Source: UBA10649 sp963700745 (GTDB lineage Bacteria > Actinomycetota > Actinomycetes > S36-B12). Taken from it: 64,000 nucleotides of DNA. The notes under the pieces are model-generated. The model saw only the letters and a list, made by a program, of their open reading frames with translations, searched no databases and was not told the DNA's origin. Where the stretch lies: positions 248,001 to 312,000 of the forward strand of contig CAVOYT010000012.1 in the NCBI GenBank assembly GCA_963700745.1. Reading direction: 5' to 3'. Positions 47,637 through 56,239 of this stretch are shown piece by piece (within the stretch, counting starts at the first letter, position 1; every line of letters starts with the position of its first letter). The position numbers were made by a program, and so were the translations under genes.

Positions 47637-48963
47637 ATGTCGCCACGCCTGTCCGTCATCGGCACCGGCTACCTCGGTGCCACCCACGCCGCCTGCATGG
47701 CCGAGCTCGGCTTCGACGTGATCGGCCTCGACATCGACCCCGCCAAGGTGCAGACCCTGAACGGCGGCACGGTGCCCTTCTACGAGCCGGGCCTCGACGA
47801 GGTCCTCGCCCGGAACATCGAGGCCGGCCGCCTGCGCTTCACCACCTCCTTCGAGGAGGTGGGCGCCTTCGCCGACGTGCACTTCATCTGCGTCGGGACG
47901 CCCCAGGCGGCCGGCGCCCAGAAGGCCGACATGACCCAGGTCTTCGGATCCGTCGCCGCGCTGACGCCGCACCTGCGCGAGGGAGCCCTCGTCGTCGGCA
48001 AGTCGACGGTGCCGGTCGGCACGGCCGCGCGAGATCGAGGCCCAGCTCGCGAAGACCGCGCCCCGCCGGACGTCGAGGTGGCCTGGAACCCGGAGTTCCT
48101 GCGCGAGGGCTTCGCGGTCGAGGACACCCTGCACCCGGACCGACTCGTCGTCGGCGTGCACTCCGACGCGCGCGGAGAGATCTCCTGCGCGAGGTCTACG
48201 CCCCGATCATCGCCGAGGGCACCCCCTTCCTCGTCACGGACTTCCCGACCGCCGAGCTGGTCAAGGTGGCCGCCAACTCCTTCCTGGCCACCAAGATCTC
48301 GTTCATCAACGCCATGGCCGAGGTGTGCGAGGCGGCCGGCGCCGACGTCACGCAGCTGGCCGAGGCGATCGGCTACGACCCGCGCATCGGCAAGCGCTTC
48401 CTGGCGGCCGGCCTCGGCTTCGGCGGGCGGCTGCCTGCCCAAGGACATCCGCGCCTTCATGGCCCGGGCCGGCGAGCTCGGCGCCGAGGATGCGGTCGCC
48501 TTCCTGCGCGAGGTCGACCAGATCAACCTGCGCCGTCGCGCCGCGACGGTGGCCATGGCCCGCGAGGTGCTCGGCGGCCGGTTCCTGAAGCGGCGGATCT
48601 GCGTGCTCGGGCGCCTCGTTCAAGCCGGACAGCGACGACGTCCGCGACTCGCCCTCGCTCGACGTCGCCGTCGCCATGAGCAATGCCGGCGCCGATGTCG
48701 TCGTGCACGACCCCAAGGGGCTGGCCAACGCCGAGCGCGTCTACCCGCACATGACGTACGTGGCGGACCTGCGCGAGGCCCTCGCCGGCGCGGAGCTCGT
48801 CGTCCTCGGCACCGAGTGGCGCGAGTACCGCGAGCTCGACCCCGCCTCGCTCGACGGCATCGTCGCCGATCGACACGTCATCGACGCCCGCAACGCCCTC
48901 GATCCGCAGGCCTGGCGCAACGCCGGCTGGTCGTACCGCGCCCTGGGACGGCCGACCGCCTGA
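47637..48963 (+). CDS. ugd: UDP-glucose 6-dehydrogenase (frameshifted)
   Basis: About 442 residues after breaks near 48030, 48180, 48430 and 48615. The NAD fold is LSVIGTGYLGATHAACMAELG; the dimer core shows VAWNPEFLREGFAVED, LVKVAANSFLATKISFINAMAEVCE and GCLPKDIRAF with the catalytic Cys. The C-terminal UDP-binding domain has SFKPDSDDVRDSPSLDVA. It makes UDP-glucuronate with two NAD+, a precursor for uronic-acid-containing wall polymers and so probably serves the adjacent glycosyltransferase locus. It converges on the OsmC-like gene with 7 nt between stops. Confidence 0.88.
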
Positions 48964-48970
48964 GCCGGCG

Positions 48971-49497
48971 CTATGTCGCCGGACTCGCGGGCGAACGACA
49001 CGGCCGGTGGCGGCCGCGAGGGTCTGGGCGATCACGCAGTACCGCTCGGTCAGCTCGAGCAGGCGCGCCACCGATGGCGTCGTCCGCGTCGGTGTCCACG
49101 TCGACCCGGACGGCGATGCCGGTCATCCCGACCGGGCGTCCCACGGTCGACTCCCAGGGTGCCGCGCGCGTCCCACACGCCGTCGGCCACGACCGTCGGA
49201 CCGATCGGATGTCGATCGACATCGCCGTGGCGACGGCGGCCAGGGTCACCCCGGCGCAGGCGACGAGGGCCTCGAGGAGCAGGTCGGCCGAGCAGGCCTC
49301 GCCACCGCCGCCGCCGGCGGCCGGATGCAGTCCCGGCGCTCCGGGTTCCCGACGGGATCCGCACAGCGGACGGTGAGCGACTGCGATGCTCGACGACGGC
49401 CTCCGCGCGGGCCGGCGATCGAGCGCGGTCGCGGGATCGACGCGATAGCCGTCCTTGAGCGGGCCGCTGGCGATCGCGCAGTTCTGACTGCCTTCAT
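48971..49497 (-). CDS. OsmC family protein (frameshifted)
   Basis: About 175 residues joined from three frames: MKAV near the start, NCAIASGPLKDGYRVDPATAL, then HPAAGG, CSADLLLEALVACAGVTLAAVATAMSIDI with the first peroxidatic Cys, PVGMTGIAVRVDVDTDADD and LLELTERYCVIAQTLA with the second Cys. OsmC/Ohr proteins reduce organic hydroperoxides by two cysteines. The variant with the RVDPATAL start is a separate actinobacterial branch. The exact C-terminus is uncertain because a further indel may lie near 49000; the TAG at 48971 is the nearest stop. GGGGAG stands before the ATG. Confidence 0.65.
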
Positions 49498-49559
49498 GAC
49501 GACTCCCCGGTCTCGGTCCCCCGACCCGTCGACGACGGCGTGGCGGACACAATGGTGTC

Positions 49560-49988
49560 GTGGAGCCGACCGCATGAACAGGCCCGAGGAGATCCGCTCC
49601 GTCGCTGACGGAGACCTCGCTGTGGTTCGTCGTCGGCCTCGGCGACAACCCGGAGCGTGACGCGTACCGCATCGCGGCCTACCTGCAGCGCCAGGGCAAG
49701 CGCATCGTGCCGATCTACCCCCGGGCCGAGGTCGTGCACGGCGAGCAGGGGTATCGGACGATCGCCGAGGCCGCGGCGGCCGTCGGGACGCCCGACGTCG
49801 TCGATGTGTTCGTCCGCGTCGAGCCGGGCCGGCGAGTTCGCGGACCAGGCCATCGCCGCGGGCGCGGCGTCGTGTGGTTCCAGCTCGGCGTGATCGACGA
49901 CGACGCCGCCCAGCGGGTGGTCGACGCCGGGATGACGATGATCATGGACCGCTGCCCTCTGCTGGAGTGGCCCCGCCTCGTGGAGTGA
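49560..49988 (+). CDS. CoA-binding domain protein (YccU-like)
   Basis: About 142 residues with breaks near 49575, 49615, 49830 and 49870. Motifs: WFVVGLGDNPERDAYRIAAYL (Rossmann CoA site), GKRIVPIYPRAEVVHGEQGY, DVVDVFVR and WFQLGVIDDDAAQRVVDAG with MTMIMDRCPLLEWPRL at the end. The family binds CoA and is otherwise uncharacterised. GTG at 49560 is chosen since CACAAT lies 6 nt upstream, but the frame then needs a repair after five codons; ATG at 49574 begins the next frame. Confidence 0.65.
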
Positions 49989-50027
49989 CCCTCCCCACTC
50001 CCGCGAGGGTTTCTGACGAGGTGGCGG

Positions 50028-50520
50028 TCAGCGGGTCAGGTTGGCGTTCTTCGCCTTGGCCTGGGCGTTGAGGTCGGCCTGGTAGAGCGCCATGGCGTTG
50101 ACCAGGTCCGGATCTGCGATGCCGAGCATGCGGACGGCGAGCAGCGCCGCGTTGCTGGCGTTGCCGATGGCGACCGTGGCGACCGGCACGCCGGCGGGCA
50201 TCTGGACGATCGACAGCAGCGAGTCCATCCCGTCGAGCGTCGACAGCGGGACCGGCACGCCGATCACCGGCAGCGGGGTGAGGGACGCGAGCATCCCGGG
50301 CAGGTGCGCGGCGCCGCCGGCCCCGGCGATGATCACCTTGACTCCCCGCTCCGCCACCGTCGAGCCGAACTCGACCATCTCGTGCGGCATGCGGTGCGCC
50401 GACAGGACCATCGCCTCGTACGGCGACCCCGAAGTCCTCGAGCACGCGCGCGGCGGACTGCATGACCGGCCAGTCCGAGTCACTGCCCATGCAGATGACG
50501 ACCAGGGGGCTCTCACTCAT
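50028..50520 (-). CDS. purE: N5-carboxyaminoimidazole ribonucleotide mutase
   Basis: Moves the carboxylate from N5-CAIR to give 4-carboxy-AIR in purine synthesis. About 163 residues with one break near 50420. ICMGSDSDWPVMQSAARVL binds the substrate phosphate, VLSAHRMPHEM carries the catalytic His, and AGAGGAAHLPGMLASLTPLP with GVPVPLSTLDGMDSLLSIVQMP is the conserved core; the end is AKAKNANLTR. Its ATG lies inside the last codons of purK (overlap 8 nt), the usual purK-purE coupling in this lineage. Confidence 0.92.
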
Positions 50521-51677
50521 CGATGACTCCCGCGAAGTAGTCGGCCGCGTGCCGGCCGCGTGCCAATAGTTCCTCAAGATCGTTGCCGACGACGGTCACA
50601 TGCCCCACCTTGCGCCCGGGCCGCACGGTCTTGCCGTACAGGTGCACCTTCAGCCCGGGATCGCGGGCGAGGACGTGCCGGTACGCCGAGTAGAGGTCGC
50701 CCGACGTCGCCGCCGAGGATGTTGACCATCACGGCGTGCGGGGCCACCGCGGTCGGGGAACCGAGCGGCAGGTCGAGCACCGCACGCAGGTGGTTCTCGA
50801 ACTGGCTGGTGCGCGCGCCCTCGATCGTCCAGTGGCCGGAGTTGTGCGGGACGCATCGCGAGCTCGTTGACGTACAGGTCGTAGCCGTCGTCGAACATCT
50901 CGACGGCCAGCATGCCCGGTCACGTTGAGGTCGCGGGCGATCCGCAGGGCGATCTCCTGCGCCTGGACCGCCCGCGCCGACGCCAGTCCCGGCGCCGGCG
51001 CGACGACCTCCGCGCAGATGCCGTTCGCCTGCACGGTGCGCACGACCGGGTAGGCCACCGCCTGGCCGTGCGGTGACCGCGCCACCTGGGCGGAGAGCTC
51101 CTGCACGAAGTCGATCCGCTCCTCGGCCAGCCACTGGGCACCCGCGGCCGAGCGGGACGGCCAGCACGTCTGCGGCCCGGGCGACGATCGTCGACCACCC
51201 ACACCCCGCGACCGTCGTAGCCACCGCGCGAGGTCTTCAGCACGACCGGCCAGCCCGACCTCCTCGGCGAACTCCGCGACGTGGTCGAGCCGCCGACACG
51301 ACCCGCCACCGCGGGCACGGGATGCCGATGTCGGTCAGCGCCTGCCGCATGTGGATCTTGTCCTGGGCGTGGAACAGGGCCGACGGCCCGGGCCGCACGG
51401 CCACGCCGCATCGCCTCGAGCTGCTCCAGGTGGGCCGGCGGCACGTGCTCGTGGTCGAAGGTGACCACGTCGCAGCCGTCGGCGAAGCGCAGCGAGCGCG
51501 TCCAGGTCGTCGTGCCGGCCGATCGCGACGTCGTGGATGACCTGGGCCGCGGACTCGGCCGGATCGGCTGGCGAGGACCCGCAGGCCGACCCCGAGCGCC
51601 GCGGCCGGGGCGGCCGTCATGCGGGCAAGCTGACCCCCGCCCACGATGCCCACCCGAGGGGCGCCGTCCAGATCCAC
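50513..51677 (-). CDS. purK: 5-(carboxyamino)imidazole ribonucleotide synthase (many frameshifts)
   Basis: ATP-grasp enzyme that carboxylates AIR with bicarbonate. About 388 residues from at least eight frame pieces: RVGIVGGGQLARM at the start, DVVTFDHEHVPPAHLEQL, ALFHAQDKIHMRQALTDIG, WPVVLKTSRGGYDGRGVW (ATP loop), VVRTVQANGICAEVVAPAPG, MLAVEMFDDGYDLYVNELA and PHNSGHWTIEGARTSQFE. It ends HAADYFAGVIDE with the stop at 50513. A working purine pathway makes real decay unlikely. The GTG start follows TAGGTT by 6 nt and is divergent from gtrA. Confidence 0.88.
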
Positions 51678-51683
51678 GAGTGA

Positions 51684-51689
51684 AACCTA
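51684..51689 (-). promoter_or_regulatory. Probable -10 box of purK-purE (leaderless)
   Basis: TAGGTT on the minus strand, 6 nt before the GTG at 51677. Confidence 0.5.
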
Positions 51690-51702
51690 CTTGGTGGGCG
51701 AT

Positions 51703-51708
51703 TAGACT
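51703..51708 (+). promoter_or_regulatory. Probable -10 box of the GtrA-like gene (leaderless)
   Basis: TAGACT, 7 nt, then ATG at 51716. Confidence 0.5.
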
Positions 51709-51715
51709 CCCGCGC

Positions 51716-52247
51716 ATGCCCGAGTCCGGCCCGGCCGCCCCCAGCGGCCTCCATGCCCTCGTGGGCGCGGATCTACGGACCGTTCGAGGCGCTCGCGCGC
51801 GAGGTCGCCAAGTTCGGGATCGTCGGGGCGATCTCCTTCGTCATCGACGTCGGACTGTTCAACCTGCTGCTCTACGCGGGCCCGCTGCAGGGCAAGCCGC
51901 TGACCGCCAAGGTCGTCAGCGTCGCCGTCGCCACCACCTTCGCCTACTTCGGCAACCGCTTCTGGACCTTCCGGCACCGTGGCCGCACGAACATGGGCCG
52001 CGAGTACGTGCTGTTCTTCCTGCTCAACGGCGTCGCGATGCTCATCGCGGTGGGCTGCCTGTGGGTCAGCCACTACCTGCTCGGGCTGGACTCCGCGCTC
52101 GCGGACAACATCAGCGCCAACGTCATCGGGCTCGCGCTCGGCACGCTGTTCCGCTTCTGGTCCTACCGCAAGTGGGTGTTCCCGGCGGTCCCGGACGACC
52201 CGGCCGACCAGGAGCTCGCCGAGCGCGACGCCACCACGCCGATCTGA
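51716..52247 (+). CDS. GtrA family membrane protein
   Basis: About 177 residues with a break near 51745. After MPESGPAAPSG and MPSWARIYGPFEALAREV it has the GtrA signature KFGIVGAISFVIDVGLFNLLLY and four helices (VVSVAVATTFAYFGNRFWTF, YVLFFLLNGVAMLIAVGCLWV, NVIGLALGTLFRFWSYRKWVF). GtrA proteins help flip polyprenyl-linked sugars or decorate wall glycans, here in keeping with the glycosyltransferase neighbours. An ATG at 51753 would give an intact but shorter frame; the promoter position favours 51716. Confidence 0.8.
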
Positions 52248-52266
52248 CGACTACCGCGTTCGCGGC

Positions 52267-52804
52267 TCAGGTCCCGTCGTCGGGCAGGACAGTGTCGCCA
52301 CCGAGTTCCACGCGAGCGCCGGCGCCGGCGCTCGTCGTCCTCCTCGTGCATCGAGTAGACCTCGCGCTGCACCTTCTCGACGTCGGGCACGTCCTCGATG
52401 ACGAGGTCGCTCTCGTTCGCCGACTCGATCCTGAGCGTCCCGTAGTTGAGGATCCGGCCCATCACGCTGACCTCGAAGGACACGTTGTTGATCTTCGACA
52501 GCGGCATGTCGCGTCCCTGGCGGGTCAGGATTCCCTGACGGGTGATGACCCGCCGGTTGGTGAAGACGTACTGGGTCGAGTACCAGCGCAGGAAGGCGAC
52601 CAGGACGAAGGGCACGAAGAGTGCCACCGCGACGATGACGACGATCCAGCGCACGACCGTGTTGTCGGTCCAGAAGAACAGCCAGGTGCTCATGAACACG
52701 ATGGCCAGCAGGACGATGATCGGGACGATCAGCGCGCGGAAGTGCGGGCGCAGCTCGAACTCCACGGTCTCGCCGTCGGACAGCAGCTTCTGGGGGTAGG
52801 CCAT
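52267..52804 (-). CDS. Membrane PH-domain (bPH2) protein
   Basis: About 179 residues with a break near 52325. Two helices (ALIVPIIVLLAIVFMSTWLFF and WIVVIVAVALFVPFVLVAF) are followed by a bacterial PH domain: QYVFTNRRVITRQGILTRQG, PLSKINNVSFEVSVMGRIL and YGTLRIESANESDLVIEDVP. Found next to birA and the carboxylase genes in many actinobacteria; its function is unknown. After the repair the tail is GARVELGGDTVLPDDGT. It starts 2 nt after the birA stop on the same strand, so the two are cotranscribed. Confidence 0.8.
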
Positions 52805-52806
52805 GG

Positions 52807-53619
52807 TCAGATCGTGGCATGGATGACGTCGCCCGCGGCGACAGACACCGTCTTCTCCGCAGTCCGGACGTGCAGATGGCCGTCGTCGCCCACACCGACG
52901 GCTCGCCCCGACAGCGTCTCCCCCGTGGGCAGGCTGACCTCGACGTCGCGCCCGATGGTCAGGCAGCGCTCCCGGTAGGCATCCATCGCCATGGAGCCGC
53001 CCTCGCGGCGCAGGTCGGCGACCGCCGAGTACAGCGTGGTGAGGATGTCGACGAGCAGGTCCTGGCGCTGGACGTCGGACCCCTCGATCGCCATCGACGT
53101 GGCCGCTGGTGACGGCAGGCGGTCGACTGTCTGGGTCACGTTCACGCCGATGCCGATCACCACGGCGTCCTGTCCGTCGGACTCCGCCAGGATCCCGGCC
53201 AGCTTGCGCGGACCCGCGCTCGCCGTCGAGGGCCGCGGCGTCGACGACGACGTCGTTGGGCCACTTGAGCATCGCTGGCACGCCATGCCGGCGCGCGGCC
53301 TCGGCGACCGCCACCCCGGCGAGCAGCGGCAGCAGGCCGCGCCGGTCCACCGGCTCCATGCGGATGAGCACCGAGCACCACAGGCCGGCCCCCGGGTCGC
53401 TCGCCCAGGCCCGGCCCAGCCGGCCGCGGCCGGCGGTCTGCTCGTCGGCGACGATGACGGTGCCCTCGGGCGCGCCGTCACGGGCGAGCGCGAGCAGGTC
53501 GGCGTTGGTCGAGCCGGTCGATGCCACCACGATCGGCGGCGGCCACGGGCACTTCCCGGTCGGCCAGCCGTCTGCTCGACGAAGGCGGCGTCCACTGGGG
53601 CCGCGAACTGCTCATTCAC
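52807..53619 (-). CDS. birA: Biotin--[acetyl-CoA-carboxylase] ligase
   Basis: About 271 residues with breaks near 53555 and 53220. It has VASTGSTNADLLALA, TAGRGRLGRAWAS (biotinyl-AMP loop, consensus GRGRxGR), MLKWPNDVVVD (KWPND) and GIGVNVTQ, then the C-terminal SH3-like domain ETLSGRAVGVGDDGHL. There is no N-terminal DNA-binding domain, so it is a monofunctional ligase and not a repressor. It attaches biotin to the AccA-type subunit encoded at 56240. The GTG start has TACCTT 6 nt upstream; that box overlaps the opposite promoter of the carboxylase beta gene. Confidence 0.9.
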   Translation of the reverse strand: MNEQFAAPVDAAFVEQTAGRPGSARGRRRSWWHRPARPTPTCSRSPVTARPRAPSSSPTSRPPAAAGWAGPGRATRGPACGARCSSAWSRWTGAACCRCSPGWRSPRPRAGMACQRCSSGPTTSSSTPRPSTASAGPRKLAGILAESDGQDAVVIGIGVNVTQTVDRLPSPAATSMAIEGSDVQRQDLLVDILTTLYSAVADLRREGGSMAMDAYRERCLTIGRDVEVSLPTGETLSGRAVGVGDDGHLHVRTAEKTVSVAAGDVIHATI

Positions 53620-53624
53620 ACGAC

Positions 53625-53630
53625 TAAGGT
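53625..53630 (+). promoter_or_regulatory. Probable -10 box of the carboxylase beta gene
   Basis: TAAGGT, 25 nt before the ATG at 53656, leaves room for a leader with AGGAGGAG at 53646-53653, 2 nt before the ATG. The box shares five base pairs with the birA -10 box on the other strand. Confidence 0.4.
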
Positions 53631-53631
53631 A
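53626..53631 (-). promoter_or_regulatory. Probable -10 box of birA (leaderless)
   Basis: TACCTT on the minus strand, 6 nt before the GTG at 53619. Confidence 0.5.
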
Positions 53632-53655
53632 CGCATTCGAGGCCTAGGAGGAGCG

Positions 53656-55247
53656 ATGAGCGCGGCGACCGTGGACGAGAACACTCCGGATCCGCACACC
53701 ACGGCGGGGAAGGCCGCGGACCTGGCAGCCCGGCGTGAGCAGGCGCAGACCCGCCGCAAGGAGGCCGTCGACAAGCAGCACGCCCGCGGCAAGAAGACCG
53801 CGATGGAGCGGGTCCTCGCCCTGCTCGACGAGGACTCCTTCAGCAGCTCGACGGCCTGGCCCGGCACCGCTCGCACGCCTTCGGCCTGGAGGCCAGCCGC
53901 CCGTACGGCGACGGCGTCGTCACCGGCTACGGCACGATCGACGGCCGCCCGGTGTGCGTGTTCGCCCAGGACTTCACCGTGTTCGGCGGCTCACTCGGCG
54001 AGGTCTTCGGCGAGAAGATCGTCAAGGTCATGGACATGGCCATGAAGATCGGCTGCCCGGTCATCGGGATCAACGACTCCGGCGGCGCCCGCATCCAGGA
54101 GGGCGTGGTCTCGCTCGGCCTGTACGGCGAGATCTTCCGCCGCAACGTCGCCGCGTCCGGCGTGGTCCCGCAGATCTCCCTGGTCATGGGGCCGTGCGCC
54201 GGCGGCGCCGTCTACTCCCCGGCGATCACCGACTTCACGGTGATGATCGACAAGACCTCGCACATGTTCATCACCGGGCCGGACGTCATCAAGACGGTCA
54301 CCGGCGAGGACGTCGAGTTCGAGGAGCTCGGCGGCGCCCGCACGCACAACTCCAAGTCCGGCGTCGCGCACTACATGGCCACCGACGAGGACGACGGCAT
54401 CGAGTACGTCAAGGCGCTGCTGTCGTACCTGCCGAGCAACAACCTCGAGGACGCGCCCACCTACCCCTACGAGGCGGACCTGTCGTTCACCGACGAGGAC
54501 TACGAGCTCGACACCCTCATGCCGGACTCGCCCAACCAGCCGTACGACATGCACCGGGTCATCGAGCACATCCTCGATGACGGCGAGTTCCTCGAGACCC
54601 AGCCGCTGTTCGCCCCGAACATCCTGTGCGGGTTCGGCCGGATCGAGGGCCACGCGGTCGGCATCGTCGCCAACCAGCCGATGCAGTTCGCCGGCACGCT
54701 CGACATCGACGCGTCGGAGAAGGCCGCGCGGTTCGTGCGCACCTGCGACGCGTTCAACCTGCCGGTCATCACCCTCGTCGACGTCCCCGGCTTCCTGCCC
54801 GGCACCGACCAGGAGTGGGACGGCATCATCCGTCGCGGCGCCAAGCTCATCTACGCCTACGCCGAGGCCACCGTGCCGCTGGTCACGGTCATCACGCGCA
54901 AGGCCTACGGCGGCGCGTACGACGTCATGGGCTCCAAGCACCTCGGCGCCGACATCAACCTCGCCTGGCCCACCGCGGAGATCGCCGTCATGGGCGCGCA
55001 GGGCGCGGTCAACATCCTGTACCGCAAGGAGCTCGCCGTCGCCGACGATCCCGAGGTCGAGCGCAAGCGGCTCATCGACCGCTACCAGGACACGCTGGCC
55101 AACCCGTACATCGCCGCCGAGCGCGGCTACATCGACCGCGTCATCTTCCCGCACGAGACCCGCATGATGATCACGCGAGCGCTGCGGGCGCTGCGCAACA
55201 AGCGCGCGAGCCGGCCGCCCAAGAAGCACGGGAACATCCCCCTGTGA
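53656..55247 (+). CDS. Acyl-CoA (propionyl-CoA) carboxylase beta subunit
   Basis: Carboxyltransferase of about 530 residues with one break near 53842. It has RKEAVDKQHARGKKTAMERV at the start, GLARHRSHAFGLEASRPYGDGVVTGYG split over shorter motifs, the first oxyanion region VIGINDSGGARIQEGV, MGPCAGGAVYSPAITDF, and in the C-terminal half VDVPGFLPGTDQEWDGIIRRGAKL and TRKAYGGAYDVMG. The Asp of the AccB5/PccB acyl-pocket region is not resolved by eye, so acetyl versus propionyl preference is open; homology to PccB/AccD5 is closest. It forms the holoenzyme with the biotinylated alpha subunit at 56240 and the epsilon peptide next to it. Confidence 0.88.
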
Positions 55248-55295
55248 GCGCCGAAGGCACAGGCGTGAGCGCCGACGCAGTGCCGTGAGCGCCGA
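55244..55295 (+). repeat. Three imperfect repeats carrying alternative GTG starts
   Basis: GTGAGCGCCGA at 55244, 55265 and 55285, spacings 21 and 20 nt. Each copy could start translation of AccE; 21 then 20 suggests a lost base. Confidence 0.75.
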
Positions 55296-55514
55296 GACGG
55301 CATCGGCCGACCGGCGCGAGCCGCTGCTGCGCGTGTCGTCCGGATCACCGACGCCCGACGAGCTCGCCGTCGTCGTGGCCGTCCTGTGCCACGCGCGGGA
55401 CGCCGCCGAGCCAGCCGCCGCAGTTCAGCCTGTGGGCCCGCAAGAGCCGCAACATCCGGCCCATCGCTGCGCCCCGGCTTCGGCGCCTGGCGGGCGTCGG
55501 TCATGCCCCGCTAG
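55244..55514 (+). CDS. Acyl-CoA carboxylase epsilon subunit (AccE)
   Basis: Small subunit, about 90 residues, that stabilises actinobacterial alpha-beta carboxylases. The core reads LLRVSSGSPTPDELAVVVAVL, then (after a break near 55395) QFSLWARKSRNIRP and, after another near 55455, LRPGFGAWRASVMPR with a TAG at 55512. The N-terminus is ambiguous: GTGAGCGCCGA occurs three times, at 55244 (overlapping the beta stop as GTGA), 55265 and 55285. The third is in frame with the core; the first two join it only if one base is missing between them. Confidence 0.75.
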
Positions 55515-55521
55515 CCGTCGC

Positions 55522-56145
55522 ATGACCGAACTCGTCCTCGCCTCGGCGTCCCCCGCCCGGCACACGCTGCTGGTGAATGCCGGCGTCGTTCCCCAGGTCG
55601 TCGTCAGCACCGTCGACGAGGACGGCCCTCGCGGCCCTCACTCGGCCCGCTCAGCCCCCGGCGACCTGTGCCTCGAGCTGGCCCGGGCCAAGGCCCGCGA
55701 CGTCGCCGGCCGGTTCACCTCCAGCCACGACGTCGTGGTCGTCGGCTGCGACTCGATCCTCGACGTCGACGGCATGGCCTTCGGCAAGCCGGCCATCGCC
55801 CGAGGAGGCCAAGGAGCGGTGGCTGCGCGACATGGTCGGGCAAGCACGGCACCCTGCGCACAGGGCACTGGCTGATCCGCCCCGCCAGCGGCGAGGAGCT
55901 GGGCGAGGTCGCCAGCACGGTCGTCTGGCACGCGCTCGCCGACCGAGCAGGAGATCGACGCCTACATCGCCACCGGCGAGCCGCTGCGGGTCGCCGGCGG
56001 CTTCACCCTGGACGGCCTCGGCGGGCCGTTCGTCGAGCGCATCGACGGGGACCCGTCGAACGTCATCGGGCTGTCCCTGCCCCTGCTGCGGCGACTGCTC
56101 GCCCGGATGGGCGTCACCTGGACCGATCTGTGGTCATCGCCATAG
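55522..56145 (+). CDS. maf: Maf/nucleoside triphosphate pyrophosphatase (frameshifted)
   Basis: About 208 residues with breaks near 55640, 55805, 55840 and 55945. The signature LVLASASPARHTLLVNAGV opens the protein, VSTVDED follows, then LARAKARDVA, VVVGCDSILDVDGMAFGKP (catalytic acidic loop), EEAKERWLRDM, GHWLIRP and IATGEPLRVAGGFTLDGLGG; the end is VIGLSLPLLRRLLARMGV. Maf enzymes hydrolyse non-canonical or pyrimidine nucleoside triphosphates to monophosphates. It sits between accE and the biotinylated subunit gene, an arrangement common in this lineage. Confidence 0.88.
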
Positions 56146-56239
56146 CCCGTGGGTGCCCCTCGCCGCACCGTTGTCGATACGCTGCCTCGCGGGTCCTTCG
56201 TGGATCCCGGGCCACCACCAGAGAGAGGCTCCTCCCGCC

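Noticed and set aside
55285..55875. AccE-Maf fusion protein
   Set aside because: The long frame arises from an indel; the true AccE frame ends with TAG at 55512 and Maf has its own ATG at 55522.
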